Assembly: GCA_016928525.1 (NCBI GenBank)
Contig: JAFGKO010000077.1
Span: 1-14,790 of the forward strand
DNA from: Anaerolineales bacterium
Lineage (GTDB): Bacteria; Chloroflexota; Anaerolineae; Anaerolineales; Villigracilaceae
Reading direction: 5' to 3'
DNA: 14,790 nt
Below are positions 5,953 to 11,735 of this stretch, piece by piece. A program made the position numbers and the translations under genes. The notes under the pieces are model-generated. The model had not been told where the DNA came from. It worked only from the letters and a program-made list of their open reading frames with translations, and ran no database searches. Each line of letters opens with the position of its first letter. Positions within the stretch are counted from its first letter, which is position 1.

Positions 5953-7179
5953 CTATCCAAACAACTTCCATTTCTTTCGCCGGTCAACCGCCTTGTGCTC
6001 CTTCAAGCGTTCCTGCACAACCTTGGAAATCGCATCCTGCGTTAATGGCGATTCGTCCAACATCCGGTTGAAATCCGCACGCGAAAGCGCCAATAATTCC
6101 ACCGGGCCTTCCGCAGCGGCGCGGACATTGGCGATGGATTTGCCACCGCGCATCAGTTCGATTTCTCCAAAGAAATCGCCTGCACCCAAGCTCGCCAATA
6201 ATGCATCGTCACGCCGTTTGCCTTGTAAAACAATATCCACTTCTCCGTTTTCGATCATAAAGAAATAATCCACGCGTTCATCTCGGCGAATGATGGACTC
6301 ACCCGGTTGGCAAACGCGTCGTTCGAACTTCTGTGTGATCTCCAACATTTGGGGATGGGTTAATAAAGGCAAAGCATTGGCCACAATTTCATTGATCAAG
6401 ATACCATCCGAGATGGTCACCGTGCGCGAAGTGCGCGAAGTCAAGGATGGGTCATGCGTTACCATCACAATAGTCTTTCCGCTTTCTACCAGCTCTTCGA
6501 ACAAGTCGATAATGGCTTCCGCGGCACGCGAATCGAGATTACCAGTCGGCTCATCAGCCACCAGCAAAGGTGGTTCTGTCGCCAATGCGCGCGCAATTGC
6601 CGCCGCCTGTTGCTGTCCTGTCGAAACCGCCAGAGGCAGTTTGTGCGCCTGCTCCTGCAAACCGACCATTTCCAGCAACGCCATGGCGCGCTTGGGGCGT
6701 TCGTCGAAACCGTACATACCCACGTAATCCATTGGGAGCATCACGTTTTCGAGCAGCGTCAGCATGGGCAATAACTGGAAGAACTGGAAGATAATCCCCA
6801 GGTTTTTTCCGCGCCAAAGCGAGCGTTGGCTCTCGGTCATCCGGTAAATGTCCGTGCCGCCAATCACCACCTGCCCGCCCGTCGGATGGTCGATACCCGT
6901 GATCATATTCAACAGGGTGGACTTGCCCGAACCCGACTTGCCCACAATAGCCACAAACTCACCGCGCTTGATGTCCAGGTCGATGCCTCTCAGCACGGTG
7001 AACTCGCCCGCCGCGTTCTTGAACGTTTTGACCACGCCACGCATCTGGATCAGATCATTTTCCCCTCTCCCCCCGGGACGCGTGCCCGTCAGGGTAGAGG
7101 GGGCAGGGGTGAGGGGGGCAGGTGCGGCTCCTCGAGCAGCAGGCAAGCCAGGGGACTTTCGACGCGCTACCACAGCCAC
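5953..7179 (-). CDS. ABC ATPase fused to a cyclic-nucleotide-binding-like domain
   Basis: The first 265 or so residues are a MacB/LolD-type ATPase: Walker A GKSGSGKST (80-88), Q-loop FQLLP, Walker B LLVADEP (205-211) and switch His242. The signature is unusual: STGQQQAAAIARAL (186-199) instead of SGGQQQRVAIARAL, so one ATP site may be weak. Residues about 270-392 form a CAP/CNBD-like domain (FERRVCQPGESIIRRDERVD, MIENGEVDIVL, GDFFGEIELM). In its phosphate-binding cassette the position normally Arg is Ser347, next to Lys346, so classical cAMP/cGMP binding is doubtful. The GTG start overlaps the upstream ATPase gene by 13 bp. Residues about 20-40 (Pro/Gly-rich) are encoded by a dispersed GC-rich repeat, so the true start could lie nearer Met46. 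The upstream 265-aa ATPase probably pairs with this one as a heterodimer. Confidence 0.88.
   Translation of the reverse strand: MAVVARRKSPGLPAARGAAPAPLTPAPSTLTGTRPGGRGENDLIQMRGVVKTFKNAAGEFTVLRGIDLDIKRGEFVAIVGKSGSGKSTLLNMITGIDHPTGGQVVIGGTDIYRMTESQRSLWRGKNLGIIFQFFQLLPMLTLLENVMLPMDYVGMYGFDERPKRAMALLEMVGLQEQAHKLPLAVSTGQQQAAAIARALATEPPLLVADEPTGNLDSRAAEAIIDLFEELVESGKTIVMVTHDPSLTSRTSRTVTISDGILINEIVANALPLLTHPQMLEITQKFERRVCQPGESIIRRDERVDYFFMIENGEVDIVLQGKRRDDALLASLGAGDFFGEIELMRGGKSIANVRAAAEGPVELLALSRADFNRMLDESPLTQDAISKVVQERLKEHKAVDRRKKWKLFG
7062..7117. repeat. GC-rich palindromic repeat inside the ATPase-CNBD coding sequence
   Basis: Plus-strand CCCCTCTCCC (7062-7071) is partly complementary to GGGTAGAGGGG (7092-7102), and GGGGTGAGGG follows at 7107-7116. 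These are the arm sequences of the palindrome at 3468-3513, with a longer centre and one outer arm missing. It encodes about 20 residues of Pro/Thr/Gly-rich sequence before the ATPase fold and keeps the frame open. Confidence 0.65.
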
Positions 7180-7964
7180 CGCCGCTTCTTTCTTGATCCC
7201 CGGTCTGCTTCCGCTACAGGGGCGGACTCATCCTCTTCAACGGGAGCAGCCAGCTCCCCATCCGCGATGCGCAGGATACGGCTGAAACGTGGCGCAATGG
7301 ACTTGTCATGCGTCACCATGATGATGGTCTTCCCCTGCTCGTTGACCAAGCGTTCGAAGAGTTCGAAAATATGGTCCGATGTGACTGAATCCAGGCTGCC
7401 GGTTGGCTCGTCCGCAATCAGGATGGGCGGATCGTTAGCCAACGCGCGCGCAATCGCCACGCGCTGCTGTTGCCCACCCGATATGAACGAGGGCAGCTTA
7501 AAAGCATGCTCCCCGAGTTCGACCATTTCGAGCAATTCGAGCGCGCGTTCCCGGCTCCGGCGCGGATGGTACAGGCCACACAAATCCATGGGCAATGTGA
7601 CATTTTCGACCAGGGTGAGCATGGGCAACAGTTGGAAAGATTGGTATATCACGCCGAGCGTGTGTCCGCGCCACAGGGCCAGCGCATCTTCATCCAGATC
7701 GTGGACAGACACATCCTCCCCATTGGCATGCACAGTGACTTCGCCGATAGTAATGTCATCGACGCCCGTGATCATATTGAGCAACGTAGATTTTCCCGCA
7801 CCCGATTTCCCGATCACACCCAGGAACTCGCCTGCCTGCACCTGCGCAGTGATGCCCTTTAATGCGGTAAACTCTCCTGCCACTGTGGAGTAGACTTTTA
7901 CAACATCACGCAAGTTAATTAGTGAAGAGCTGTTACCAAACAAAATTTCACGAGAGGCAGTCAC
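7167..7964 (-). CDS. ABC transporter ATPase (MacB/LolD type)
   Basis: This 265-residue nucleotide-binding subunit has all canonical motifs: Walker A GKSGAGKST (52-60), Q-loop YQSFQLLP (108-114), signature ISGGQQQRVAIARAL (161-175), Walker B ILIADEPTGSLD (181-192) and switch His219. It should bind and hydrolyse ATP at the cytoplasmic face of the FtsX-type permease. The C-terminus carries an acidic stretch followed by a basic tail (SRKKRRWLW). The GTG start at 7964 is preceded by GAGGAA. It is first in the operon, about 90 nt after the predicted transcription start in the TetR-controlled promoter. Next to it is a second, degenerate ATPase, which suggests an asymmetric heterodimer in which this subunit supplies the consensus signature. 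Confidence 0.92.
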   Translation of the reverse strand: MTASREILFGNSSSLINLRDVVKVYSTVAGEFTALKGITAQVQAGEFLGVIGKSGAGKSTLLNMITGVDDITIGEVTVHANGEDVSVHDLDEDALALWRGHTLGVIYQSFQLLPMLTLVENVTLPMDLCGLYHPRRSRERALELLEMVELGEHAFKLPSFISGGQQQRVAIARALANDPPILIADEPTGSLDSVTSDHIFELFERLVNEQGKTIIMVTHDKSIAPRFSRILRIADGELAAPVEEDESAPVAEADRGSRKKRRWLW

Positions 7965-8029
7965 GGCTTCCTCGGGATAGGATTATTTTTCTGTCAGTCT
8001 CAATATAGTAAATTTGAACCACATCAATT

Positions 8030-8067
8030 ATAATAGACTATGTTTAATAATAGACTTTGTCTATTAT
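8030..8067. promoter_or_regulatory. TetR-type operator: perfect palindrome plus overlapping degenerate copy
   Basis: ATAATAGAC (8047-8055) and GTCTATTAT (8059-8067) form a perfect 9-bp inverted repeat around TTT. A second copy of the left arm lies at 8030-8038, exactly 17 bp upstream, and starts a weaker palindrome (8030-8050) with the same 3-bp centre. Two TetR dimers could bind side by side. The perfect site covers the -10 box of the ABC operon promoter, which fits repression by the divergent TetR protein. Confidence 0.75.
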
Positions 8068-8090
8068 AATAAAGTATTGTTTTTTGTCAA
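8063..8090 (-). promoter_or_regulatory. Sigma-70 promoter of the ABC operon
   Basis: On the minus strand TTGACA (8090-8085) and TATAAT (8068-8063) both match the consensus exactly and are 16 nt apart. Transcription would start near 8056, in the centre of the perfect operator, leaving a leader of about 92 nt before the first ATPase. A strong promoter under a tight operator is the usual design of drug- or metabolite-induced efflux operons. Confidence 0.75.
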
Positions 8091-8123
8091 CCCGGAACAA
8101 GGATACTAACAAAACTGTAACTC

Positions 8124-8738
8124 ATGCAAAAGAAAAATAAGCCAGACCGACGCATTCAACGCACAAGGCAAGCGTTACGAAGCGCGTTGCTGCAACTTGT
8201 TAAGGAAAAGGGATACGACTCTATCCTCGTAGAGGAAATTACCCAACGGGCTAACCTGGGCAGGGCAACCTTCTATCTCCATTATAAAGACAAAGAAGAT
8301 TTGCTAGTAGATGTGTTCAGTGAAATGGCAAAAGAGAGGAGCCGCACGCTCTCAGAAATCCCATTCTCAGCCTGGATACCGGATTGGGGAACCACAGATT
8401 CTATCGGCGAAAACAATGTCGTTCCCCCGCCCTTGATAGTATTCCGGCATGTTGCTGAAAACTCCGACATCTACCACATTCTCTTGAAGAGCGAAAAGGC
8501 GGATCGGATTATTGAGCGTATCCGCAAGATCATTACACAATCGATCACAGAGTTCATGCAGACGAAGGTCGAAAGCGATCCCATCCCAATTCTCTTCACG
8601 GTGCCAATAGACCTCCTGGCAGCCTATTACAGCGGGGCAATTCTGAGTTTTGTGGATTGGTGGCTGGAGCAGGAATTATCGTATTCACCGGAAGAGATGA
8701 CGCGCATGTTCCAGCGGCTCATCTTCCCAAGCGCCTAG
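8124..8738 (+). CDS. TetR/AcrR-family transcriptional regulator
   Basis: This 204-residue regulator has an N-terminal TetR DNA-binding domain (about 12-60) with the helix-turn-helix ILVEEITQRANLGRATFYLHYKDKEDLL, which closely fits the family, and a helical ligand-binding C-terminal part with no recognisable ligand signature. It is divergent to the ABC operon, and the shared 159-bp region has the palindromic operator, so it most likely represses that operon and itself. The ligand is presumably a substrate of the transporter (inference). An in-frame stop six bases upstream of the ATG rules out an earlier start. No good Shine-Dalgarno lies at normal distance (AAGGA is about 20 nt away), so translation may be weak, which is common for repressors. 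Confidence 0.92.
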   Translation: MQKKNKPDRRIQRTRQALRSALLQLVKEKGYDSILVEEITQRANLGRATFYLHYKDKEDLLVDVFSEMAKERSRTLSEIPFSAWIPDWGTTDSIGENNVVPPPLIVFRHVAENSDIYHILLKSEKADRIIERIRKIITQSITEFMQTKVESDPIPILFTVPIDLLAAYYSGAILSFVDWWLEQELSYSPEEMTRMFQRLIFPSA

Positions 8739-8751
8739 CGCCCCTTAACGA

Positions 8752-8781
8752 CAGCGCGCCGCACTCATTTGCGGCGCGCTG
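8752..8781 (+). terminator. GC-rich hairpin after the TetR gene
   Basis: CAGCGCGCCGC (8752-8762) pairs perfectly with GCGGCGCGCTG (8771-8781), leaving an 8-nt loop. It starts 13 bp after the TetR stop and probably ends that message, but no U-tract follows, so an intrinsic terminator role is uncertain. Confidence 0.45.
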
Positions 8782-8804
8782 CGACCAATACTGGCACCCC
8801 CTTA

Positions 8805-8813
8805 GTCTATTAT
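8805..8813. promoter_or_regulatory. Isolated operator half-site
   Basis: GTCTATTAT is identical to the right arm of the perfect operator at 8047-8067. No matching left arm is present 12 bases upstream. It lies in the otherwise empty 244-bp gap 8739-8982 and may be a relic or chance. Confidence 0.2.
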
Positions 8814-8922
8814 CATGACGCATTAATGCGCAAAAGGTTACATTGTATTCCGCTGCAAACCATCGAAATCTCGTCCACTCCCGGAAATGTGACCATCTTG
8901 CGGGCTTACTACCTTGCAAAAC

Positions 8923-8944
8923 GAGGAGCGCTCACGCGCTCCTC
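8923..8944 (-). terminator. Bidirectional terminator after the DUF2680-like gene
   Basis: GAGGAGCGC (8923-8931) pairs perfectly with GCGCTCCTC (8936-8944), loop 4 nt. On the minus strand GTTTTG follows; on the plus strand TTCTTTTC follows. It lies 38 bp after the stop of the minus-strand small exported protein and would separate it from the converging TetR gene. Confidence 0.7.
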
Positions 8945-8982
8945 TTCTTTTCAAATGCTCACCTCCTTTGCTTTAGCAACCG

Positions 8983-9477
8983 TCACTCGGTCGGGCTGGG
9001 AGGGACGCCCTTCTCAAAGTGACCACCGAGACCAAATCCAAAGCCTGGACCACCGTCAAGGAAACCCTTATCGAGGCCTTCCAGCAGCCAGTCTGCTTTT
9101 TCCTGGGTCATCGTGCCGTCTTCCACGGCCTGGGCGATGCGTTCGCGCATGCTTTCCGCGCGGACAGCGTTCATCGCATCAAAGACTTCCTGCATATCCA
9201 CACCGGCTTCATCGGCCAGCTCTTGTAAAGTTTTGCCGTCCTCCAACGCCGCGGACAGATCGTCGGTGCTCATATCCAACACATTCGCGACCGCTTCGAG
9301 CGCCGCACCGTCCAGGCCACGCCCACCGTGTGGGCCGCCAGGCCCGCCAGGTCCGCGCTCGCCAAACGGTTGCGGGGGGGTGCTGTCATCAGCATAGACT
9401 GCCGTCGCTCCATAAGCGCCGACTGCCAGCAGCGCGATCACCAGCGCTCCAATTACCCATTTGAATTTCTTGCTCAT
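8983..9477 (-). CDS. Small exported DUF2680-like protein
   Basis: The protein has 164 residues starting at the ATG at 9477, which has AAAGGAGT 8 nt upstream; a longer in-frame start at 9546 has no such site and would hide the signal sequence. Residues 5-28 form a signal peptide or membrane anchor, followed by a Gly/Pro-rich stretch (40-55) and a helical domain. That domain is a pair of short repeat-like helices: LEAVANVLDMSTDDLSAALEDGKTLQELADEAGV, and RERIAQAVEDGTMTQEKADWLLEGLDKGF. This arrangement fits DUF2680/YckD-like proteins, whose role is not known. The C-terminus is Gly/Phe-rich. A possible TetR-box and promoter lie upstream, behind a terminator that abuts the ribosome-binding site. 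I infer an exported or surface location; no enzyme motif is visible. Confidence 0.8.
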   Translation of the reverse strand: MSKKFKWVIGALVIALLAVGAYGATAVYADDSTPPQPFGERGPGGPGGPHGGRGLDGAALEAVANVLDMSTDDLSAALEDGKTLQELADEAGVDMQEVFDAMNAVRAESMRERIAQAVEDGTMTQEKADWLLEGLDKGFLDGGPGFGFGLGGHFEKGVPPSPTE

Positions 9478-9495
9478 GTATACATACTCCTTTCG

Positions 9496-9529
9496 AAAAA
9501 AGATGCAGGTCTTTCCTTCGACCTGCATC
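9496..9529 (-). terminator. Intrinsic terminator abutting the ribosome-binding site of the small exported protein
   Basis: On the minus strand GATGCAGGTC (9529-9520) pairs perfectly with GACCTGCATC (9511-9502) and is followed by six U residues (9501-9496). The Shine-Dalgarno of the next gene begins within about 5 nt. It should end the cytochrome operon, or act as an attenuator for the downstream gene. Confidence 0.75.
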
Positions 9530-9530
9530 C

Positions 9531-9572
9531 ATAATAGAGGAAACATATTAAGCGGATGTCAATAGACTATGT
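9531..9572 (-). promoter_or_regulatory. Candidate promoter with TetR-box-like sequence before the DUF2680-like gene
   Basis: On the minus strand a perfect TTGACA (9562-9557) is followed by TATTAT (9536-9531) at 20 nt, or TCTATT (9538-9533) at 18 nt. Plus-strand AATAGACTATGT (9561-9572) is identical over 12 bases to part of the operator at 8030-8050 and overlaps the -35 box. If real, the promoter fires from inside the terminator hairpin and so would bypass it. Confidence 0.4.
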
Positions 9573-9577
9573 GCAAA

Positions 9578-11083
9578 TTATGTGGATGGCGGGTTCTTGC
9601 GCGTGCGCTTCAGGGATGAGAATCCTATTGCGATCAACGTGAACGCGATCGAGAGTCCACCCGCGATCAGGGCCAGCACGCGCCAATCCAGCGCTTCAGG
9701 CTCGGAAGCCTGGGTCTGCTCCTGCCTCCAGGGCGGACCGCCCTGCCCCTGGCCGCCCCCACCTCCACCGCCGTTTGCGGCCTCTTGCGCCATGTGCGTG
9801 GCCATATCCTGTTCGCTCATTTGGGAACCGGCTTGCCCACTCGCTCCCGCAGCCTGATGCCCGGCTATGGCAGTAGCCTGCGCAATCGGGTCCATCCCAC
9901 CCGCATCAGGGATTTGCGTAGGGACAATTCCTGGAGTTGCAGCGGGTTGGACGGGGTTAGTTGTGGTTGTATTTTGATTTCGCAGCCAGGGCGGGCCGCC
10001 TACCCCAGAACGTGGTCCCATCGGCTGGGCCACTTCGGGCGCAGTCGCTTCCCACTGGCGCAGAAAACCCACAATGGCCTGGATCTCGGCTTCGGTCATG
10101 CGGTCGCCCCAAGCGGGCATGGCCGTGCCGGGCACCCCCAACGTGACGATCTGCTGTATGGCTTGATCGGTGGTCTCCGCTAAAAACGACTTGACATTCA
10201 ACGACGGGGCAATCGGTTTGCCCTGTCCCTCGGGACCGTGACAGCGCGAGCAGTTCGTGCTATAGAGTTCTGCGCCTAAAGCAATGCTCTCCTCCGTAGT
10301 TGGGATGGGCGTATCCGGGGCGGGAATCGCGCCTGTTGGTACTTCATCCCAACGCTGGATGAGGGTCAGCATGGCGGATATTTCTTCTGGGGTAAGCACA
10401 TTGCTCCAGCCAGCCATAAGCGTCCCAGCGTTGCCGAACGTGACCGTACGTTCCAGTTCTTCGACCGTTTTCTCACGCACGGCGGGATCGTTGAGCGCTG
10501 GGGCAATGCCGGTGCCAAGTCCATCCGCGCCGTGGCAGGCCACACATTGGGAAGCATAGATCGTGATGGCAGTTTGCAAGGTCAGGCCATCAGGCAGGGA
10601 ACCGACCACTTCGAGGAGGGCAGGATCGGGGTCCGTGGTGAACGGGATCAATGGAGCCAGACCCAGGTTGACCACGCGGTCGCCCGTCTCATTCCAGTCC
10701 CCGGATTCGATCAGGGCCACCAATTCCCCAATCTGGTAATCGCTGAGCGGACCGCCGTCTTCCTTGCTCCAGGCGGGCATGGCGGTTTCGAAACGTCCAC
10801 GGGCGATGACCTTATACAGTTCATCGTAGGGCATACTTTGCAAACCCGGCGCGTTGAGTGGAGGCGTGGCGCCGAGGCCCTCGCCGTTCAGGCCGTGACA
10901 AACAGCGCAGTTCTCGGCGTAGAGGCTCATGGCGTCGTCGAGTTGAGCATGTAGGATCTCGCCCTGTGAAGCGACGATACGCTCTGGCTCACTAAAAATA
11001 TAAATCGAGAGGGCAACCACGATAATGACCGTACCAAGCAGGCCAAGCAAAATTTCGATGCGGTGAGAGTGGTTTTGGTTCAT
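9578..11083 (-). CDS. Membrane-bound triheme cytochrome c of the bc-type complex
   Basis: From the ATG at 11083 (AAGGA 8 nt upstream) the protein has 501 residues. A membrane helix at about 10-30 is followed by three cytochrome c domains with heme motifs CAVCH (59-63), CVACH (180-184) and CSRCH (278-282). Likely axial Met ligands lie in TAMPAW (102), TLMAGW (223) and TAMPAW (322). A Pro/Thr/Gly/Gln-rich segment (350-460) with two GGPPW motifs leads to a second membrane helix (about 469-491) and a basic cytoplasmic tail. It would take electrons from the Rieske protein and pass them to a terminal acceptor on the outer face of the membrane. It is the third gene of the cytochrome b-Rieske-cytochrome c operon. 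Three fused domains suggest triplication. An upstream TTG start would add 10 residues but has no ribosome-binding site. Confidence 0.92.
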   Translation of the reverse strand: MNQNHSHRIEILLGLLGTVIIVVALSIYIFSEPERIVASQGEILHAQLDDAMSLYAENCAVCHGLNGEGLGATPPLNAPGLQSMPYDELYKVIARGRFETAMPAWSKEDGGPLSDYQIGELVALIESGDWNETGDRVVNLGLAPLIPFTTDPDPALLEVVGSLPDGLTLQTAITIYASQCVACHGADGLGTGIAPALNDPAVREKTVEELERTVTFGNAGTLMAGWSNVLTPEEISAMLTLIQRWDEVPTGAIPAPDTPIPTTEESIALGAELYSTNCSRCHGPEGQGKPIAPSLNVKSFLAETTDQAIQQIVTLGVPGTAMPAWGDRMTEAEIQAIVGFLRQWEATAPEVAQPMGPRSGVGGPPWLRNQNTTTTNPVQPAATPGIVPTQIPDAGGMDPIAQATAIAGHQAAGASGQAGSQMSEQDMATHMAQEAANGGGGGGGQGQGGPPWRQEQTQASEPEALDWRVLALIAGGLSIAFTLIAIGFSSLKRTRKNPPST

Positions 11084-11096
11084 AAGATTTTTCCTT

Positions 11097-11123
11097 GTAG
11101 GACAAATCGGCAATTTGTCCTAC
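11097..11123. repeat. Perfect 11-bp palindrome between Rieske and cytochrome c genes
   Basis: GTAGGACAAAT (11097-11107) and ATTTGTCCTAC (11113-11123) flank a 5-nt loop. It overlaps the last bases and stop codon of the Rieske gene and fills the 36-bp gap before the cytochrome c start. There is no U-tract. It may be a dispersed intergenic palindrome or an RNA-stabilising hairpin within the operon. Confidence 0.7.
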
Positions 11124-11614
11124 GGGTGAACAACCTGGGATGTTTCAAACGATTGACGCTGGATCACCGTGCCCGTGTCCACTTTGACCTGGCTATCTTC
11201 GATACTGACGGGGAACAGGTCGAGGGCGCGCGGGGCAGGCGGATTTTCGACCGCGCCCTGCTGGTCGAATTGTGAATTGTGGCAGGGACAGACGAATTTC
11301 TGAGATGCCTGGTCCCAGGGGACAGTACAACCCAGGTGCGTACAGCGATGGTAAACAGCTAGAAAACCGCCATCGGGGGAACGCACGATGTAGAAGCGAC
11401 CATTGGTGATATGTGTGACCGAGTTGGGCGGGAAGTCATCCACAAGGCCAGCGGTGATAACAGAGCCAAACTCGCCTTCGGCCAGGCGCGGCTGCAAATA
11501 AGCGATGAACACGCCGCCAACTTGCAAGGCTGCCACACCACCAAAGAAGGCCCAGGCAGTTTTGAGAAAGTCCCGACGGGAGACTTTGGGTTCAGGGGTT
11601 GTTGTTTCGGACAT
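11120..11614 (-). CDS. Rieske 2Fe-2S protein of the bc-type complex
   Basis: This 164-residue protein carries a Tat-type signal (SRRDFLK, 12-18) followed by a membrane helix (about 20-40) that probably stays as anchor. The Rieske cluster motifs are CTHLGC (91-96) and CPCHNSQF (109-116). The cluster ligands are Cys91, His93, Cys109 and His112, and Cys96 and Cys111 form the stabilising disulfide. It accepts one electron from quinol at cytochrome b and passes it to cytochrome c on the outside of the membrane. The ATG is preceded by GGAG. It is the second gene of the operon, about 100 bp after cytochrome b with degenerate short repeats between. The product length is typical of a minimal Rieske subunit. 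Confidence 0.96.
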   Translation of the reverse strand: MSETTTPEPKVSRRDFLKTAWAFFGGVAALQVGGVFIAYLQPRLAEGEFGSVITAGLVDDFPPNSVTHITNGRFYIVRSPDGGFLAVYHRCTHLGCTVPWDQASQKFVCPCHNSQFDQQGAVENPPAPRALDLFPVSIEDSQVKVDTGTVIQRQSFETSQVVHP

Positions 11615-11631
11615 AGATAAACTCCAGTATG

Positions 11632-11673
11632 CAGTGACCAGTGACCAGTAATCAGTTTTCAGTGTTCAGTTGT
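11632..11673. repeat. Six tandem 7-nt units CAGTnnn
   Basis: Six consecutive heptamers begin with CAGT: CAGTGAC twice, then CAGTAAT, CAGTTTT, CAGTGTT and CAGTTGT. They lie between the cytochrome b stop and the Rieske start. Short tandem repeats of this type are common in intergenic DNA of several bacterial phyla. The spacing is too short for CRISPR. Confidence 0.75.
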
Positions 11674-11695
11674 GTCTGCCTTATCCAAAGCGCAG

Positions 11696-11735
11696 AACTA
11701 CCAAACTACTTAACTGCCAAACTAATGAACTACAG
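11696..11735. repeat. Degenerate 16-nt direct repeat at the 3' end of cytochrome b
   Basis: AACTACCAAACTACTT (11696-11711) and AACTGCCAAACTAATG (11712-11727) agree at 13 of 16 positions, and AACTACAG follows. Internally each unit repeats AACT about every 8 bases. The array overlaps the last codons of cytochrome b. Confidence 0.55.

Noticed and set aside
8769..9464. Plus-strand ORF of 231 codons after the TetR gene
   Set aside because: It crosses the bidirectional terminator and is antisense to the small exported protein; it is rich in Arg/Pro/His as shadow frames are, with no domain.
9478..9546. N-terminal extension of the small exported protein
   Set aside because: It would be encoded by the terminator hairpin, has no Shine-Dalgarno, and would bury the signal peptide that starts at 9477.
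11565..11590. AAAGTC...GACTTT near-palindrome resembling the purB-purA repeats
   Set aside because: It encodes the functional Tat motif SRRDFLK of the Rieske protein, the arms are shorter and the spacer longer, so chance similarity is likely.
11632..11735. CRISPR array
   Set aside because: The units are 7-16 nt with no unique spacers of 30 nt or more and no cas genes nearby.
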